64,000 nt of DNA from Halanaeroarchaeum sulfurireducens. GTDB taxonomy: Archaea > Halobacteriota > Halobacteria > Halobacteriales > Halobacteriaceae. Below are positions 18,415 through 26,724 of this stretch, piece by piece. The notes under the pieces are model-generated. The model was not told the origin of the DNA. It saw nothing but the letters and a program-made list of their open reading frames with translations, and made no database searches. The stretch covers positions 496,001 through 560,000 of the forward strand of contig NZ_CP008874.1 of the NCBI RefSeq assembly GCF_001011115.1. The letters are read 5' to 3'. Positions within the stretch are counted from its first letter, which is position 1, and each line of letters opens with the position of its first letter. The translations under genes were made by a program, and so were the position numbers.

Positions 18415-20286
18415 ATGTCCATCGATGTTTTCGTCGTCTTTGCCATCATCGGTGGAGCGATGGTCCTGTTCGTCACCGAGGCAGTCGAGTCGGACGTGAC
18501 GGCCATCGCCGTGCTCGTCTCGCTCGTCGTGCTGGGCGAGTTCACTGGCGTCTCGCCGACGGACGCGCTGAGCGGGTTCGCCAATCCTGCCACCGTGACC
18601 GTCATCGCGATGTACATCCTGAGCGAGGCCGTCAGGCAGACGGGCGTCGTCACGCGGGTGGGCCGGTGGATCACGGCGTTCGCCCGTGGGAGCGAGCGCC
18701 GCCTGATGGGGGGAATCCTCGGAACGACGGGCCTGGCGGCCGGATTCGTGAACAACACCCCCGTCGTGGCGGTGTTCATTCCGATGATTCACGAGATCGC
18801 CGCCGAGACGAACGTCTCTCCCTCGAAGCTGTTCTTGCCCCTCTCCTACGCCGCCATGCTTGGTGGGACGTTGACACTCATTGGCACGTCGACGAACCTC
18901 GTGGTCAGCAACGTGGCCGCCCGGGCGGGCGAGGCCGGCACCGCCCCGGAACTGCACGCACTCGGCATGTTCGAGTTCACGGTGGTGGGGGTGGTGGTCT
19001 TCGCTGTCGGCCTCGGGTACCTCCTGACGGTGGGCCGGTGGTTGACCCCGGCACGGGTGAGTCCGGAGACGACGCTCGTGCAGGCATACGACCTGGAGCG
19101 CCACCTCTCGCAGGTCGTCGTGCGGGAGGAATCGCCGCTCGTCGGCACGCCGGTCTCGTCAGTCGGAGCGCTGCTCAGGTCATCGCCGGCCGACGGGAAT
19201 GGCGACGTGCCGATCGAGGTCTCGATGCTGCAGTTGGTCCGCGACGGCGAACCTCACCACGCGCTCTCATCCGAGGCGTCGATCGAAGCTGGCGACGTAC
19301 TCACCGTGCGGGGGAACCGTCGGAACGTCAACCGGTTCGCAGAGCGGTACGAACTTCGCCAGTTGCCCCACGAGCGGGTCACGGCGGGCGACCTCGACGT
19401 GCGTGAGGGGCGGGGCAGCCTCGTCGAGGCGGTCGTGCCTGAGGGATCCCGACTCCACGGCGACAGCGTTCGCGAGGCAAATCTCGCGGGCTACCACGCC
19501 GCACAGGTCCTCGCGCTCCGTCGCGGGGGGTCCGTGCGGACCGACGGGATCGGCGAGCACGAACTCTCGGTGGGCGATACACTGCTGGTCCAGGTCCGGG
19601 AGCGCGACCTCCGCTATCTCGTCGAGAACGGCGACCTGGTGGTGACTCGCGGCCTCGGCATCGAGCAGCCAGAAGAGCGCCCGCGGGAGCCGCTCAGTTC
19701 ATCGACACCGGTGGTGTTTGCGACGGTGGCAATGGTCGTTGCACTCGCGGCTCTCGGGGTCCTTCCGATCGTCATCTCGGCGCTGGCCGGCGTGGTCGTC
19801 CTGTTCGCTTCGGACGCGGTCTCCCCTGGCGACGCGTACGCGGCCGTGAACTGGAACGTCGTCTTCCTCCTCGCCGGGGTCATTCCACTTGGGATCGCGC
19901 TCACCAATTCCGGCGGCGACGTCCTCCTCGCCGACGCTGTCGTCGCCCTGGACGCAGTCCTCGCACCCATCTACGTGCTCGCGGTGCTGTATCTGCTGAC
20001 GGGACTGTTCTCTGCGATCATCACACCCGTCGCGACCGTGGTGTTGCTCACACCCGTCGCGATCGACGCGGCGGTCACGCTCGGGGCCAACCCGCTCGCA
20101 TTCGTCCTCGGGGTGCTGTTCGCCGCGAATTCGGCGTTCATGACGCCGATCGGCTATCAGACGAACCTCATGGTCTATGCTCCCGGCGGGTATCGATTCT
20201 CGGACTATCTGCGAGTCGGAGCGCCGCTGTTCGCTCTCAGCGCAGTCGTTGCGATCGCCGGGATTGCGATCGTGTGGGGTCTCTGA
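18415..20286 (+). CDS. SLC13/DASS-family transporter with two central RCK_C (TrkA-C) domains
   Basis: The 623-residue protein has a membrane block (about 1-210) with GFANPATVTVIAMYIL, NNTPVVAVFIPMI and LIGTSTNLVVSN, motifs of the divalent anion/sodium symporter family. Two soluble RCK_C modules (about 225-310 and 320-400, ending GDTLLVQVRERDL) follow, then a second membrane block (about 430-620) with NSAFMTPIGYQTNLMVYAPGGYRFSDYLRVG. Relatives carry sulfate, thiosulfate or carboxylates. Lying after a putative sulfur-oxyanion reductase operon, an oxyanion substrate is attractive but unproven. Confidence 0.88.
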   Translation: MSIDVFVVFAIIGGAMVLFVTEAVESDVTAIAVLVSLVVLGEFTGVSPTDALSGFANPATVTVIAMYILSEAVRQTGVVTRVGRWITAFARGSERRLMGGILGTTGLAAGFVNNTPVVAVFIPMIHEIAAETNVSPSKLFLPLSYAAMLGGTLTLIGTSTNLVVSNVAARAGEAGTAPELHALGMFEFTVVGVVVFAVGLGYLLTVGRWLTPARVSPETTLVQAYDLERHLSQVVVREESPLVGTPVSSVGALLRSSPADGNGDVPIEVSMLQLVRDGEPHHALSSEASIEAGDVLTVRGNRRNVNRFAERYELRQLPHERVTAGDLDVREGRGSLVEAVVPEGSRLHGDSVREANLAGYHAAQVLALRRGGSVRTDGIGEHELSVGDTLLVQVRERDLRYLVENGDLVVTRGLGIEQPEERPREPLSSSTPVVFATVAMVVALAALGVLPIVISALAGVVVLFASDAVSPGDAYAAVNWNVVFLLAGVIPLGIALTNSGGDVLLADAVVALDAVLAPIYVLAVLYLLTGLFSAIITPVATVVLLTPVAIDAAVTLGANPLAFVLGVLFAANSAFMTPIGYQTNLMVYAPGGYRFSDYLRVGAPLFALSAVVAIAGIAIVWGL

Positions 20287-20307
20287 GAGCCGTCGAAAAG
20301 GAATCGA

Positions 20308-20895
20308 TCAGTCGCGTCGCCGTCCGGCGTTCGCGCTCGGACGGTTGTGCTCTGTACCGGTGCCGCGATTCTGCAGGCCCCGGCCCCGGTCGCCCGCCGA
20401 CGTCAGGCCGCGCAGGGCGCGGTTGTCGTGGGCGTCGTCGCAGATCCAGTTGAGGTCGTCGTCGTTCTGGATGGCCGGGTGGTTCGGATCGAGCATGATC
20501 ACTTCGAACCACTTCTGGCTGCCGTCTTCACCGACCCAGTAGGAATTGAGCACACGCAAGTTGCGGTACTTCCGCGTGGCCCGCTCCTCGGCGATGCGTT
20601 GGAGGTTCTTCTTGCGACCGATGCGGTTGACCCCCTGTCGTTTCGAGCGCCGACCGGCCTTGTGTCGGGACTTTCGTGCGGTCCCCTTGCGGATGCTGAC
20701 GCGAGCGATGACGACGCCCTGTTTCGCCTTGTAGCCCAGTTCACGGGCCGTGTCGAGGCGCGTCGGACGTTCGACCCGTTCGATCGCGCCCTGGTCGCGC
20801 CATTCCTGTTTTCGTTGCCACTGCAGCTCTGCGAGTTTCCCGTCGCCCGGGTTCCTCCAGGCGTCCTTGATGTGGGAGTAGAAGCTCCGTGCCAT
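20308..20895 (-). CDS. rpl15e: Large ribosomal subunit protein eL15
   Basis: The ATG at 20895 gives a 195-residue protein starting MARSFYSHIKDAWRNPGDGK, the standard archaeal eL15 start. The basic core GIARVSIRKG-like segment, KAGRRSKRQGVNRIGRKKNLQRIAEERA and LRVLNSYWVGEDGSQKWFEVIMLDP agree with the family. A longer frame to 20943 adds residues unlike eL15. It binds 23S rRNA in the large subunit. It converges with the SLC13-type gene and has no obvious operon partner. Confidence 0.96.
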   Translation of the reverse strand: MARSFYSHIKDAWRNPGDGKLAELQWQRKQEWRDQGAIERVERPTRLDTARELGYKAKQGVVIARVSIRKGTARKSRHKAGRRSKRQGVNRIGRKKNLQRIAEERATRKYRNLRVLNSYWVGEDGSQKWFEVIMLDPNHPAIQNDDDLNWICDDAHDNRALRGLTSAGDRGRGLQNRGTGTEHNRPSANAGRRRD

Positions 20896-21040
20896 GATTG
20901 TCTCGCGGGCGTTTGGTGGTTCAATCCGCTCGAGGCGGATCACATCCCGTCCCGAGGCTATCGGGAGCCCGCTGGAGCCCGCTCACCAGCGAGATATCGT
21001 ATGATCGGCGCGGTTCGACTAAAAGGACTTCGAATCGCGG

Positions 21041-22072
21041 TCAGGCCGGTTCGACGCCGGTTTCGACGGACGGATCGCGTTCGAAGCGGATCGGCGGGCC
21101 GTTCTCGCTGGGCAGTCCAAGGAGCGTTCCGGACGTCTCGTCCGCGTCGATAGTGAACACGAACCACAGCGTCTCCGACGCCGTGGGATCGATCCGGACG
21201 GGTAGCTGGTCGGCGTTGCTTTCCACGGGCCGTGGACCGTGAACCGTGTCGTTGGCCGAGAACCCGAACCGTCCTTCCCGGAGGACGATCGGTTCGATGT
21301 GTTCGTTCGTCACGTTCATCTGGACGACCACGAACGTCGTCCCCGGCGGCGCCTCATACCGTGTCTCGTTTCCGGTGACGATGGCCGATTTGGAGAATGC
21401 GTTCCAGTCCACCCGCACCCCATCGCCGTCGTCCGTGAGCGACGCCGCCGTCACCGTTACGTCCGTTTTACCATCGTCGAATCCAGGCACGTCGTCGGGG
21501 ATCGGTCCGGGCGTCCCGATGCCGATGCCGAGGCCGATGGACTGCATGCCGATGATGGCGACGGCCGCCACGCCGACGACAACGAGAAGGATCGAGAGTG
21601 CCCGCGTCGGAATCGGCAGGGCCGATGGCCGTCGCAGGATGGCCGGCAGTGCCGTGGGGAGGGGGAGTCGACTCAGGATCGACGCGCTTTCCCCGGACCC
21701 ATACTTCTCGGCGACGTCCACGAGACCCTCCTCGATCAGGGTTTCCTCCAGTAACTCACTATCGACGAGGTAGATGTCGTTCGCATCGCCGATCTGCCGG
21801 GCCTCCGCGCTGAACTCCCCCCGGGTCACGACCACGCCGATATCGACGTTTTTCGCCTCGCAGATATCGACCAGATCCTGGACTGGGTTTCCCGCCACAG
21901 TGACGTCTTTGGCCGGGACGACGAGCATGAGCCCACGTGCGCCGTTGTCCCTGTCCCCCGTTATCAGGTACTCGCCGGGATCGTCCTCGGTGATCTCCGT
22001 CGCCCAGTCCCGCCGCTGCCAGATTTCCGCGACGAAGTCGACGAATTCCCGGTCGGCCATGTCGTCGAACAC
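21041..22072 (-). CDS. Membrane protein with Mrr-like restriction-endonuclease fold and DUF4352-like outer domain
   Basis: The 343-residue product starts at a GTG (22072); an ATG four codons later (22060) is an equal choice. Residues 5-125 resemble an Mrr/RecB-like fold (EFVDFVAEIWQRRDW, RGLMLVVPAKDVT, DIGVVVTRGEFSAEAR). A membrane helix follows (about 155-180, RALSILLVVVGVAAVAIIG), then an extracellular beta-rich domain (GTTFVVVQMNVTNEHIEPI) of DUF4352 type. Haloarchaea have several such Mrr-plus-membrane proteins of unknown role. A leaderless 18-codon ORF (22132 to about 22076, minus strand) sits in its leader. Confidence 0.65.
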   Translation of the reverse strand: MFDDMADREFVDFVAEIWQRRDWATEITEDDPGEYLITGDRDNGARGLMLVVPAKDVTVAGNPVQDLVDICEAKNVDIGVVVTRGEFSAEARQIGDANDIYLVDSELLEETLIEEGLVDVAEKYGSGESASILSRLPLPTALPAILRRPSALPIPTRALSILLVVVGVAAVAIIGMQSIGLGIGIGTPGPIPDDVPGFDDGKTDVTVTAASLTDDGDGVRVDWNAFSKSAIVTGNETRYEAPPGTTFVVVQMNVTNEHIEPIVLREGRFGFSANDTVHGPRPVESNADQLPVRIDPTASETLWFVFTIDADETSGTLLGLPSENGPPIRFERDPSVETGVEPA

Positions 22073-22150
22073 GACTCAGACCCCCGATCGACGTCGTGGT
22101 CCACGGTGCCCCGCCGATTCCATTGTGTCCATGGTACCTGAGACGGCAGC

Positions 22151-22207
22151 CCGTAATAAACCATGGGCCACCCGATTCGCGACCGGTGAACTCATGGTTT
22201 ATTGCGG
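22151..22207. promoter_or_regulatory. Symmetrical divergent promoter: inverted repeat containing two TATA boxes
   Basis: CCGTAATAAACCATG (22151-22165) and CATGGTTTATTGCGG (22193-22207) are inverted copies, 14 of 15 bases matching. Each holds a TTTATT TATA-like box pointing outward: one towards the channel gene at 22227 (about 27 nt, so leaderless) and one towards the Mrr-like gene. The symmetry suggests the two genes are expressed together or share a regulator. Confidence 0.5.
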
Positions 22208-22226
22208 TCACGCCTCAAGCACCATC

Positions 22227-23864
22227 ATGGACAAGTGGCAACGGCGCACCCTCCAGTTTACCCTCGGTCTGTTCGGTGTGATGTTCGCCTACGCCGTCTT
22301 CTATTACGCCGGTATGACCGTCTTCGAAGGCCGATCGATCACCTTCTTCCACGCGCTCCAGGTCGTCGTCGAGACGTTCACGACGACAGGCTTCGGGTCG
22401 GACTCGCCGTGGTCGTCCCCCGTGATGAACGCCTTCGTCATCGTCATGGACCTCACCGGGGTCGCACTCATCTTTCTCGCGTTTCCCGTGTTGCTGTTTC
22501 CGTTCCTGGACGAGGTTCTTTCGACGACGGTCCCGCGATCGGTCGAGGAGGACCTAGAGGACCACGTCGTGATCTGTTCGTACACCGAGCGGGTCCGGAC
22601 TCTCATCGAAGAACTGGAGTCACGCGACATTCCGTACGTCATCGTCGACGCTGATCGGGATCGGGCGCTCGATCTGTACGAGGACGGCCACCGTGTCGTC
22701 TACGCCGACCCCGAAACGGTGGAGGGTCTCGAACGCGTCCGACTCGATGCGGCCAGGGCCCTCGTCGTGGACCGTTCCGACTGCGTGGATACGAGTATCG
22801 TCCTTACCGCTCGCGAGGCTGCAGACGACATCACTATTGTGAGTGTACTGGAGAACCCAGAACACGCGACCTATCACCGTCTCGCGGGGGCAGATCACGT
22901 ACTCTGTCCGCGTCCATTGCTCGGTGAGAGTCTGGCTTCGCGGGTGTTGGCGACCGTTTCTCCCGAACTCGAGGGCAGTATCGAGATCGGCGAGGACTTC
23001 GAAATCGTCGAACTGCCGGTATACTGCGGCAGTCCACTGGTGGGCCAGACGCTCGCGTCCAGCGGCATCCGGGAGCAGACGGGTGTCCACGTCATCGGCG
23101 CGTGGTTTCGCGGGACGTTCGAGACGCCTCCGTCGGCAGACGCCACGATCACGAACGGGACGGTGCTCCTCGTCACCGGTCATTCGGAGGAACTTAACAC
23201 GCTCAAAGAACGCGTGTTGGCGGACGTTCGACCGGTCGATCCCGGTGAAACCGTCGTCGTCGGCCATGGGCAGGTCGGACAGATGGTCACCGATCAGCTC
23301 GACGAACACGGCGTTCCATACACGGTCGTCGATGTGGTGGATTCCCCGGACGTCGACATCGTCGGTGACGCGACCGATCCGGAGGTCCTTCGAGAGGCCG
23401 GTTGCTGTCGGGGGGCGAAGACCGTCATCATCGCGGTCCCCGACGACACTACCGCAGAATTCGCGACGCTCGTCATCAGAGAGGAGAGCCCGGCGATCGA
23501 AATCATCGTCAGGGCCAACGAGAGTCGAAACGTCACGAAACTCTATCGCGCTGGTGCCGACTACGTCTCTTCGCTGGCAACGGTCAGCGGTCGGATGACG
23601 GCGGGAGCGATCGTGGAAGAGGACGACATCCTCGACTTCGGTAAACAGGTAAACGTGGTCCGAACGAGCGGGGCGGAACTCGCTGGTCGGACCCTTGGGG
23701 AGGTCCGCGTTCGCACGCGCACGGGCTGTACGGTCGTGGCCATCGAACGGGATGGCGAGGTGTTGACCGACGTCGGCCCTGCCGTTCGTGTCGAGGAGGG
23801 CGACGACCTGATAATCGCTGGGACCGACGAAGGAGTCCGTCGGTTCAACGAGATCCTGGGCTGA
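22227..23864 (+). CDS. Potassium channel-like protein with tandem RCK (TrkA-N/TrkA-C) domains
   Basis: From the ATG at 22227 the protein has 545 residues. TM1 (about 8-30), a pore loop with TTTGFGSD (about 52-59, in the place of TVGYGD) and TM2 (about 70-95) come first. A first RCK_N (DHVVICSYTERVRTLIEELE), a C-lobe, a second RCK_N (GETVVVGHGQVGQMVTDQLDE; GxGxxG-type) and a final TrkA-C (GCTVVAIERDGEVL) follow. RCK domains gate such channels with ions or nucleotides. The frame is open further upstream, but the TATA position and the TM1 start support this ATG. Confidence 0.85.
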   Translation: MDKWQRRTLQFTLGLFGVMFAYAVFYYAGMTVFEGRSITFFHALQVVVETFTTTGFGSDSPWSSPVMNAFVIVMDLTGVALIFLAFPVLLFPFLDEVLSTTVPRSVEEDLEDHVVICSYTERVRTLIEELESRDIPYVIVDADRDRALDLYEDGHRVVYADPETVEGLERVRLDAARALVVDRSDCVDTSIVLTAREAADDITIVSVLENPEHATYHRLAGADHVLCPRPLLGESLASRVLATVSPELEGSIEIGEDFEIVELPVYCGSPLVGQTLASSGIREQTGVHVIGAWFRGTFETPPSADATITNGTVLLVTGHSEELNTLKERVLADVRPVDPGETVVVGHGQVGQMVTDQLDEHGVPYTVVDVVDSPDVDIVGDATDPEVLREAGCCRGAKTVIIAVPDDTTAEFATLVIREESPAIEIIVRANESRNVTKLYRAGADYVSSLATVSGRMTAGAIVEEDDILDFGKQVNVVRTSGAELAGRTLGEVRVRTRTGCTVVAIERDGEVLTDVGPAVRVEEGDDLIIAGTDEGVRRFNEILG

Positions 23865-24145
23865 GGACTGCCCCGGAGTCGGTTGCGGGACGGACCCATC
23901 GTCATGGTCAGACAGACGCTGTGGTTTCGATCTCCCCCGTTCGATCCCAGCGAGCCATCCCCGGGTCGTGGCGCCAACCCAGTCATTCTCGTCTGTAGTA
24001 TCCTGGCTTTCACCGAGTGACTCTGTGGGGACGAAGAATGTCTAACGCGTTCATCCCGGACGTTCGACCGACCGCAGTCCATTTCCGATTAACATCATTA
24101 ACGATCATTACCTTTATTTGGGTGGGGCCCATTGAGTGAGATACG

Positions 24146-24259
24146 ATGTTGCGCTTTGGGACGTTCTTCGACGCGCCTCGCACCGACACCCAGGAAACCG
24201 ATTGCATGCCGACCGACCGACGATCCACGGGTCCCCGCCGATCCGACACACGCACATAA
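24146..24259 (+). CDS. Micro-ORF A, copy 1 (37 codons)
   Basis: Begins MLRFGTFFDAPRTDTQETD and ends RRSDTRT, TAA stop. The frame has the same length as in the other two copies with no indels, and the first 20 codons are the most conserved. Between copies 2 and 3 all changes in this frame alter the amino acid, so protein-level selection is not demonstrated. It could instead be part of a conserved RNA or regulatory region. Confidence 0.35.
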   Translation: MLRFGTFFDAPRTDTQETDCMPTDRRSTGPRRSDTRT

Positions 24260-24289
24260 AGACCAATCCTCACGAACCCCACATCACCC

Positions 24290-24373
24290 ATGATCGAGCG
24301 CACACACCACGCATCGCTCGCAAATCCAGTCTGGAGCCATCGGTGCGAACCGGCACATCTCCCGGTACGATAA
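24290..24373 (+). CDS. Micro-ORF B, copy 1 (27 codons)
   Basis: Encodes MIERTHHASLANPVWSHRCE followed by PAHLPVR and TAA. Compared with copy 2, five bases differ and four are synonymous third-position changes, which favours translation in this frame. It starts 30 bases after the stop of micro-ORF A. No known family is recognised; the peptide is basic with one Cys and three His. Confidence 0.4.
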   Translation: MIERTHHASLANPVWSHRCEPAHLPVR

Positions 24374-24539
24374 CTTCCAGGCCCGTCCCTTTTGTCGTTC
24401 GTGCCAGGATGCCATGGAACGAACACGAGTGGACACCCGCCGCGTTCGGGAACCAATCGTGTTCACCTGATCAACTCAGCGTGAGCAACCGCGCGCGCTG
24501 ACAACCGGGCTAATCGACTGACTGGATTGCCCAAATGGA

Positions 24540-24575
24540 GGTATTCTCGTGCTTTACGCGGGGAGGACGTCAATG
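24540..24575 (+). mobile_element. Degenerate right end of a lost IS200/IS605-type element
   Basis: TTCTCGTGCTTTACGCGGGG followed by AGGACGTCAA matches the hairpin-plus-GGATGTCAA right end seen after tnpB at 4093-4121, with several substitutions. No tnpA or tnpB frame lies upstream, so only the end survives. The rest of 24391-24803 is AT-richer than the genome average and carries no gene I can support. Confidence 0.5.
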
Positions 24576-24803
24576 AGCACTGTTCATCCGTTCACAACCT
24601 CGGAGGATGGTTTTGATGTGTGCCTTGATTTTGTTTTCTGATTAGCAGGAAAAAAGGGTTATATCGATTATAATGCATCGTCCCCCAGTTGATGTTCTCT
24701 GCACCAGCCGCAAACTAGCCACTTTCAACACAACACCATATCTGAACCCGATCATTGCCGTTACTGCCTGGTTAAACGCTATTTCAGATTCAAATTCACT
24801 GAG

Positions 24804-24822
24804 TTAGATAAGCCTAATTTAG
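24804..24822 (+). promoter_or_regulatory. DtxR/MntR-type operator upstream of the metal ABC transporter
   Basis: TTAGATAAGCCTAATTTAG matches the classical DtxR/IdeR box (TTAGGTTAGSCTAACCTAA) at 14 of 19 positions by eye. A TATA-like TTATATTC lies at about 24840-24847, some 25 nt before the ATG at 24869, so the transcript is probably leaderless and the box sits just upstream of the core promoter. The DtxR-family gene at 27773 is the obvious candidate regulator. Confidence 0.5.
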
Positions 24823-24868
24823 ATTTTTGAGCAATAGCATTATATTCTTGGTCACCACTCGTTTTCAT

Positions 24869-25945
24869 ATGATCGACGACACGAATCGTAAGTCGCTACA
24901 ACAACAGTTCTCACGGAGAACAGCGATCGCCGCTGGTGTTGGAGTCGTTACGTCTGGGTTGGCTGGCTGCATGGGTGGAAACAGTGAGTCGGCCACAACA
25001 CAGGGTGGCTCCGGAAGTGGAGGACCGGTGGCTGTCGCATCCTTCTTCAGTTTCTACGATTTCGCCCGGAAGGTCGCTGACGGGACGCCGGTCGAGGTCC
25101 GGAACCTGATTCCGACAGGTCTCCACGGCCATGGCTGGGAACCTAATGCCAGTATTACACAGGATATCATCGAGGCGGACGCGTTCATCCACGTCGGATC
25201 GGACTTCCAGCCGTGGGCCGACCGTGCGATCCAGACGCTCCAAGACGACGGTGTCGACACTCAACTCATCAATGTCAGGGAAGGGATCGAACTCGTCGAC
25301 CTTGCTGCCAGCCTCGATCCCGAAGAAGAGGGCGTTGGTCGGGGCCGTGGACAAGATCCCCATTTCTGGCTCGATCCCGACCGAGCCAAACAGTCGGTCG
25401 ACAACATTACCGAGGGATTCGTCGAACTCGCACCAGGTCACGAGGATACGTTCCGCGAAAACGCCGAGACATATAAGACCGACATCCTAGAGCGGATCGA
25501 CGCTGACTACGCCGACATCTTCGACCGGGCCGAGCGAAACGTGGTCCAGTTGGCCGCTCACAACGCCTTCCAATATATCGGGGTCAAATACGACATGGAG
25601 ATGCGTCCGCTGGTTGTCAATCTAGCCGCTAGTGGAGATATCAAACCGTCCGATGTCACCGAGGCCAAGCGGGTGATCGACGAGAACGACATCAACTACA
25701 TCGGCGCGGCAGTCTTCGAAACCCGGCAGCCAGCACAACAACTGCTTGCTGAAACCCAAGTCGAAGCCTACTATCCGGTGACACCCTACGCAGGCGTTCG
25801 CGAAGACTGGGTCGAACAAGGGTGGGGGTACGAAGAAATTGCGTACAATATCAACATGCCGACCTTCGAAGTCATCCTCGGGAATAAGACACCTGACGAA
25901 GTCGGCCCCGATGGGTGGAACGATGAGTGGAGGAACTTCGAATGA
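24869..25945 (+). CDS. Zn/Mn ABC transporter substrate-binding lipoprotein (ZnuA/MntC family)
   Basis: The 358-residue protein has a Tat-type lipoprotein signal (FSRRTAIAAG ... SGLAGC, lipidated Cys34). Family motifs are LHGHGWEP, ADAFIHVGSDFQPW, DPHFWLDPDRA (metal His) and the late AAVFETRQPAQQL segment. It would capture Zn2+ or Mn2+ outside the membrane and pass it to the permease. A long His-rich loop, common in zinc-specific members, is absent. A start at 24827 would add 14 residues before the twin arginines; 24869 is preferred. Its stop overlaps the ATPase start by ATGA. Confidence 0.9.
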   Translation: MIDDTNRKSLQQQFSRRTAIAAGVGVVTSGLAGCMGGNSESATTQGGSGSGGPVAVASFFSFYDFARKVADGTPVEVRNLIPTGLHGHGWEPNASITQDIIEADAFIHVGSDFQPWADRAIQTLQDDGVDTQLINVREGIELVDLAASLDPEEEGVGRGRGQDPHFWLDPDRAKQSVDNITEGFVELAPGHEDTFRENAETYKTDILERIDADYADIFDRAERNVVQLAAHNAFQYIGVKYDMEMRPLVVNLAASGDIKPSDVTEAKRVIDENDINYIGAAVFETRQPAQQLLAETQVEAYYPVTPYAGVREDWVEQGWGYEEIAYNINMPTFEVILGNKTPDEVGPDGWNDEWRNFE

Positions 25946-26724
25946 GTACTCCACAGGTTACCTCGACAACTGCCCTGACGCGGGACGACGATACGCCAGT
26001 CATCGACCTCGCAGATGTCGACTTCGGGTATACTGCCACGTCGGTAATCGAAGACATTTCGCTCAGCATCGATCCCGGCGAGTACGCCGCGGTCGTCGGA
26101 CCGAACGGCTCGGGGAAGTCGACGTTGATGAAGCTCATGTTGGGACTGCTGCGGCCCGACGAGGGAGTCGCCCGGCTGTTCGGCAAGCCTGCCCACGAGT
26201 TCGACGACGGCTCGCGGATCGGCTACGTCGCCCAACACGCTAGCGCCTCGAAGGAGATGCCGATCACCGTCCGCGAGGTCGTCAAAATGGGCCGGTTCCC
26301 GCATGTCGGCTTCGGTCGGCTCTCGGACAGTGACTGGGAGGTTGTCGACCGCGCCCTCGAAACGGTCGGCATGACCGCGTTCGCTAACCGGCGAGTGACG
26401 CAGTTGTCCGGCGGCCAGCGCCAGCGAGCATTCATCGCCCGTGCGCTGGCCAGCGAGGCCGATCTGCTGGTCCTTGACGAGCCGACGGTCGGTGTCGACA
26501 TCGAGTCGGTTGAAGCGTTCTACGACCTCCTAGACGCACTGAACCGCAAGGGAATCACCGTGTTGCTGATCGAACACGATTTGAGTGCGGTCACCGAACA
26601 CGCCGAGCGCGTCGTTTGTCTCAACCGTGAGATCTATTTTGACGGCCCCACCAAGGAGTTCGTCGAAAGTGACGCCCTTGCACGAGCCTTCGGAACCGCA
26701 GCGAATTTTCTTGGAGGTGACTGA
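25942..26724 (+). CDS. Zn/Mn ABC transporter ATP-binding protein
   Basis: 260 residues from the ATG that overlaps the preceding stop. Walker A is GPNGSGKST, the signature LSGGQRQRAFIARALA, Walker B LLVLDEPTVGVD and the switch histidine lies in LLIEHDLSAV. GRFPHVGFGRLSDSDWEVV is typical of the ZnuC/MntB ATPase branch. It powers the permease encoded by the next gene, whose ATG overlaps its stop (TGATG). Confidence 0.93.
   Translation: MSTPQVTSTTALTRDDDTPVIDLADVDFGYTATSVIEDISLSIDPGEYAAVVGPNGSGKSTLMKLMLGLLRPDEGVARLFGKPAHEFDDGSRIGYVAQHASASKEMPITVREVVKMGRFPHVGFGRLSDSDWEVVDRALETVGMTAFANRRVTQLSGGQRQRAFIARALASEADLLVLDEPTVGVDIESVEAFYDLLDALNRKGITVLLIEHDLSAVTEHAERVVCLNREIYFDGPTKEFVESDALARAFGTAANFLGGD

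Larger units (their letters stand above)
24091..24390 (+). repeat. Three-copy intergenic element, copy 1
   Basis: About 300 bp that recurs at 46777-47090 and 48047-48360. The order is: TTAACGATCATTAC (24098-24111), a TATA-like CTTTATTTGGG, a conserved GGCCCATT leader, micro-ORF A, a 30-bp gap and micro-ORF B, ending near CAGGCCCGTCC. This copy is the most divergent: the Shine-Dalgarno-like GGAGGAG of the others reads GAGTGAG here. It sits alone in the gene-poor stretch 23865-24868, next to an IS605 remnant. Confidence 0.85.

Noticed and set aside
18415-20286. Calling the transporter an arsenite (ArsB-type) exporter.
   Set aside because: The two internal RCK_C modules and the NTP/TSTNL motifs fit SLC13/DASS proteins; no arsenic-resistance genes lie nearby.
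24284-24466. Minus-strand frame with a CxxCxxC pattern over micro-ORF B in the repeats.
   Set aside because: Base changes between copies are mostly amino-acid-changing in this frame but mostly silent in the plus-strand frame.
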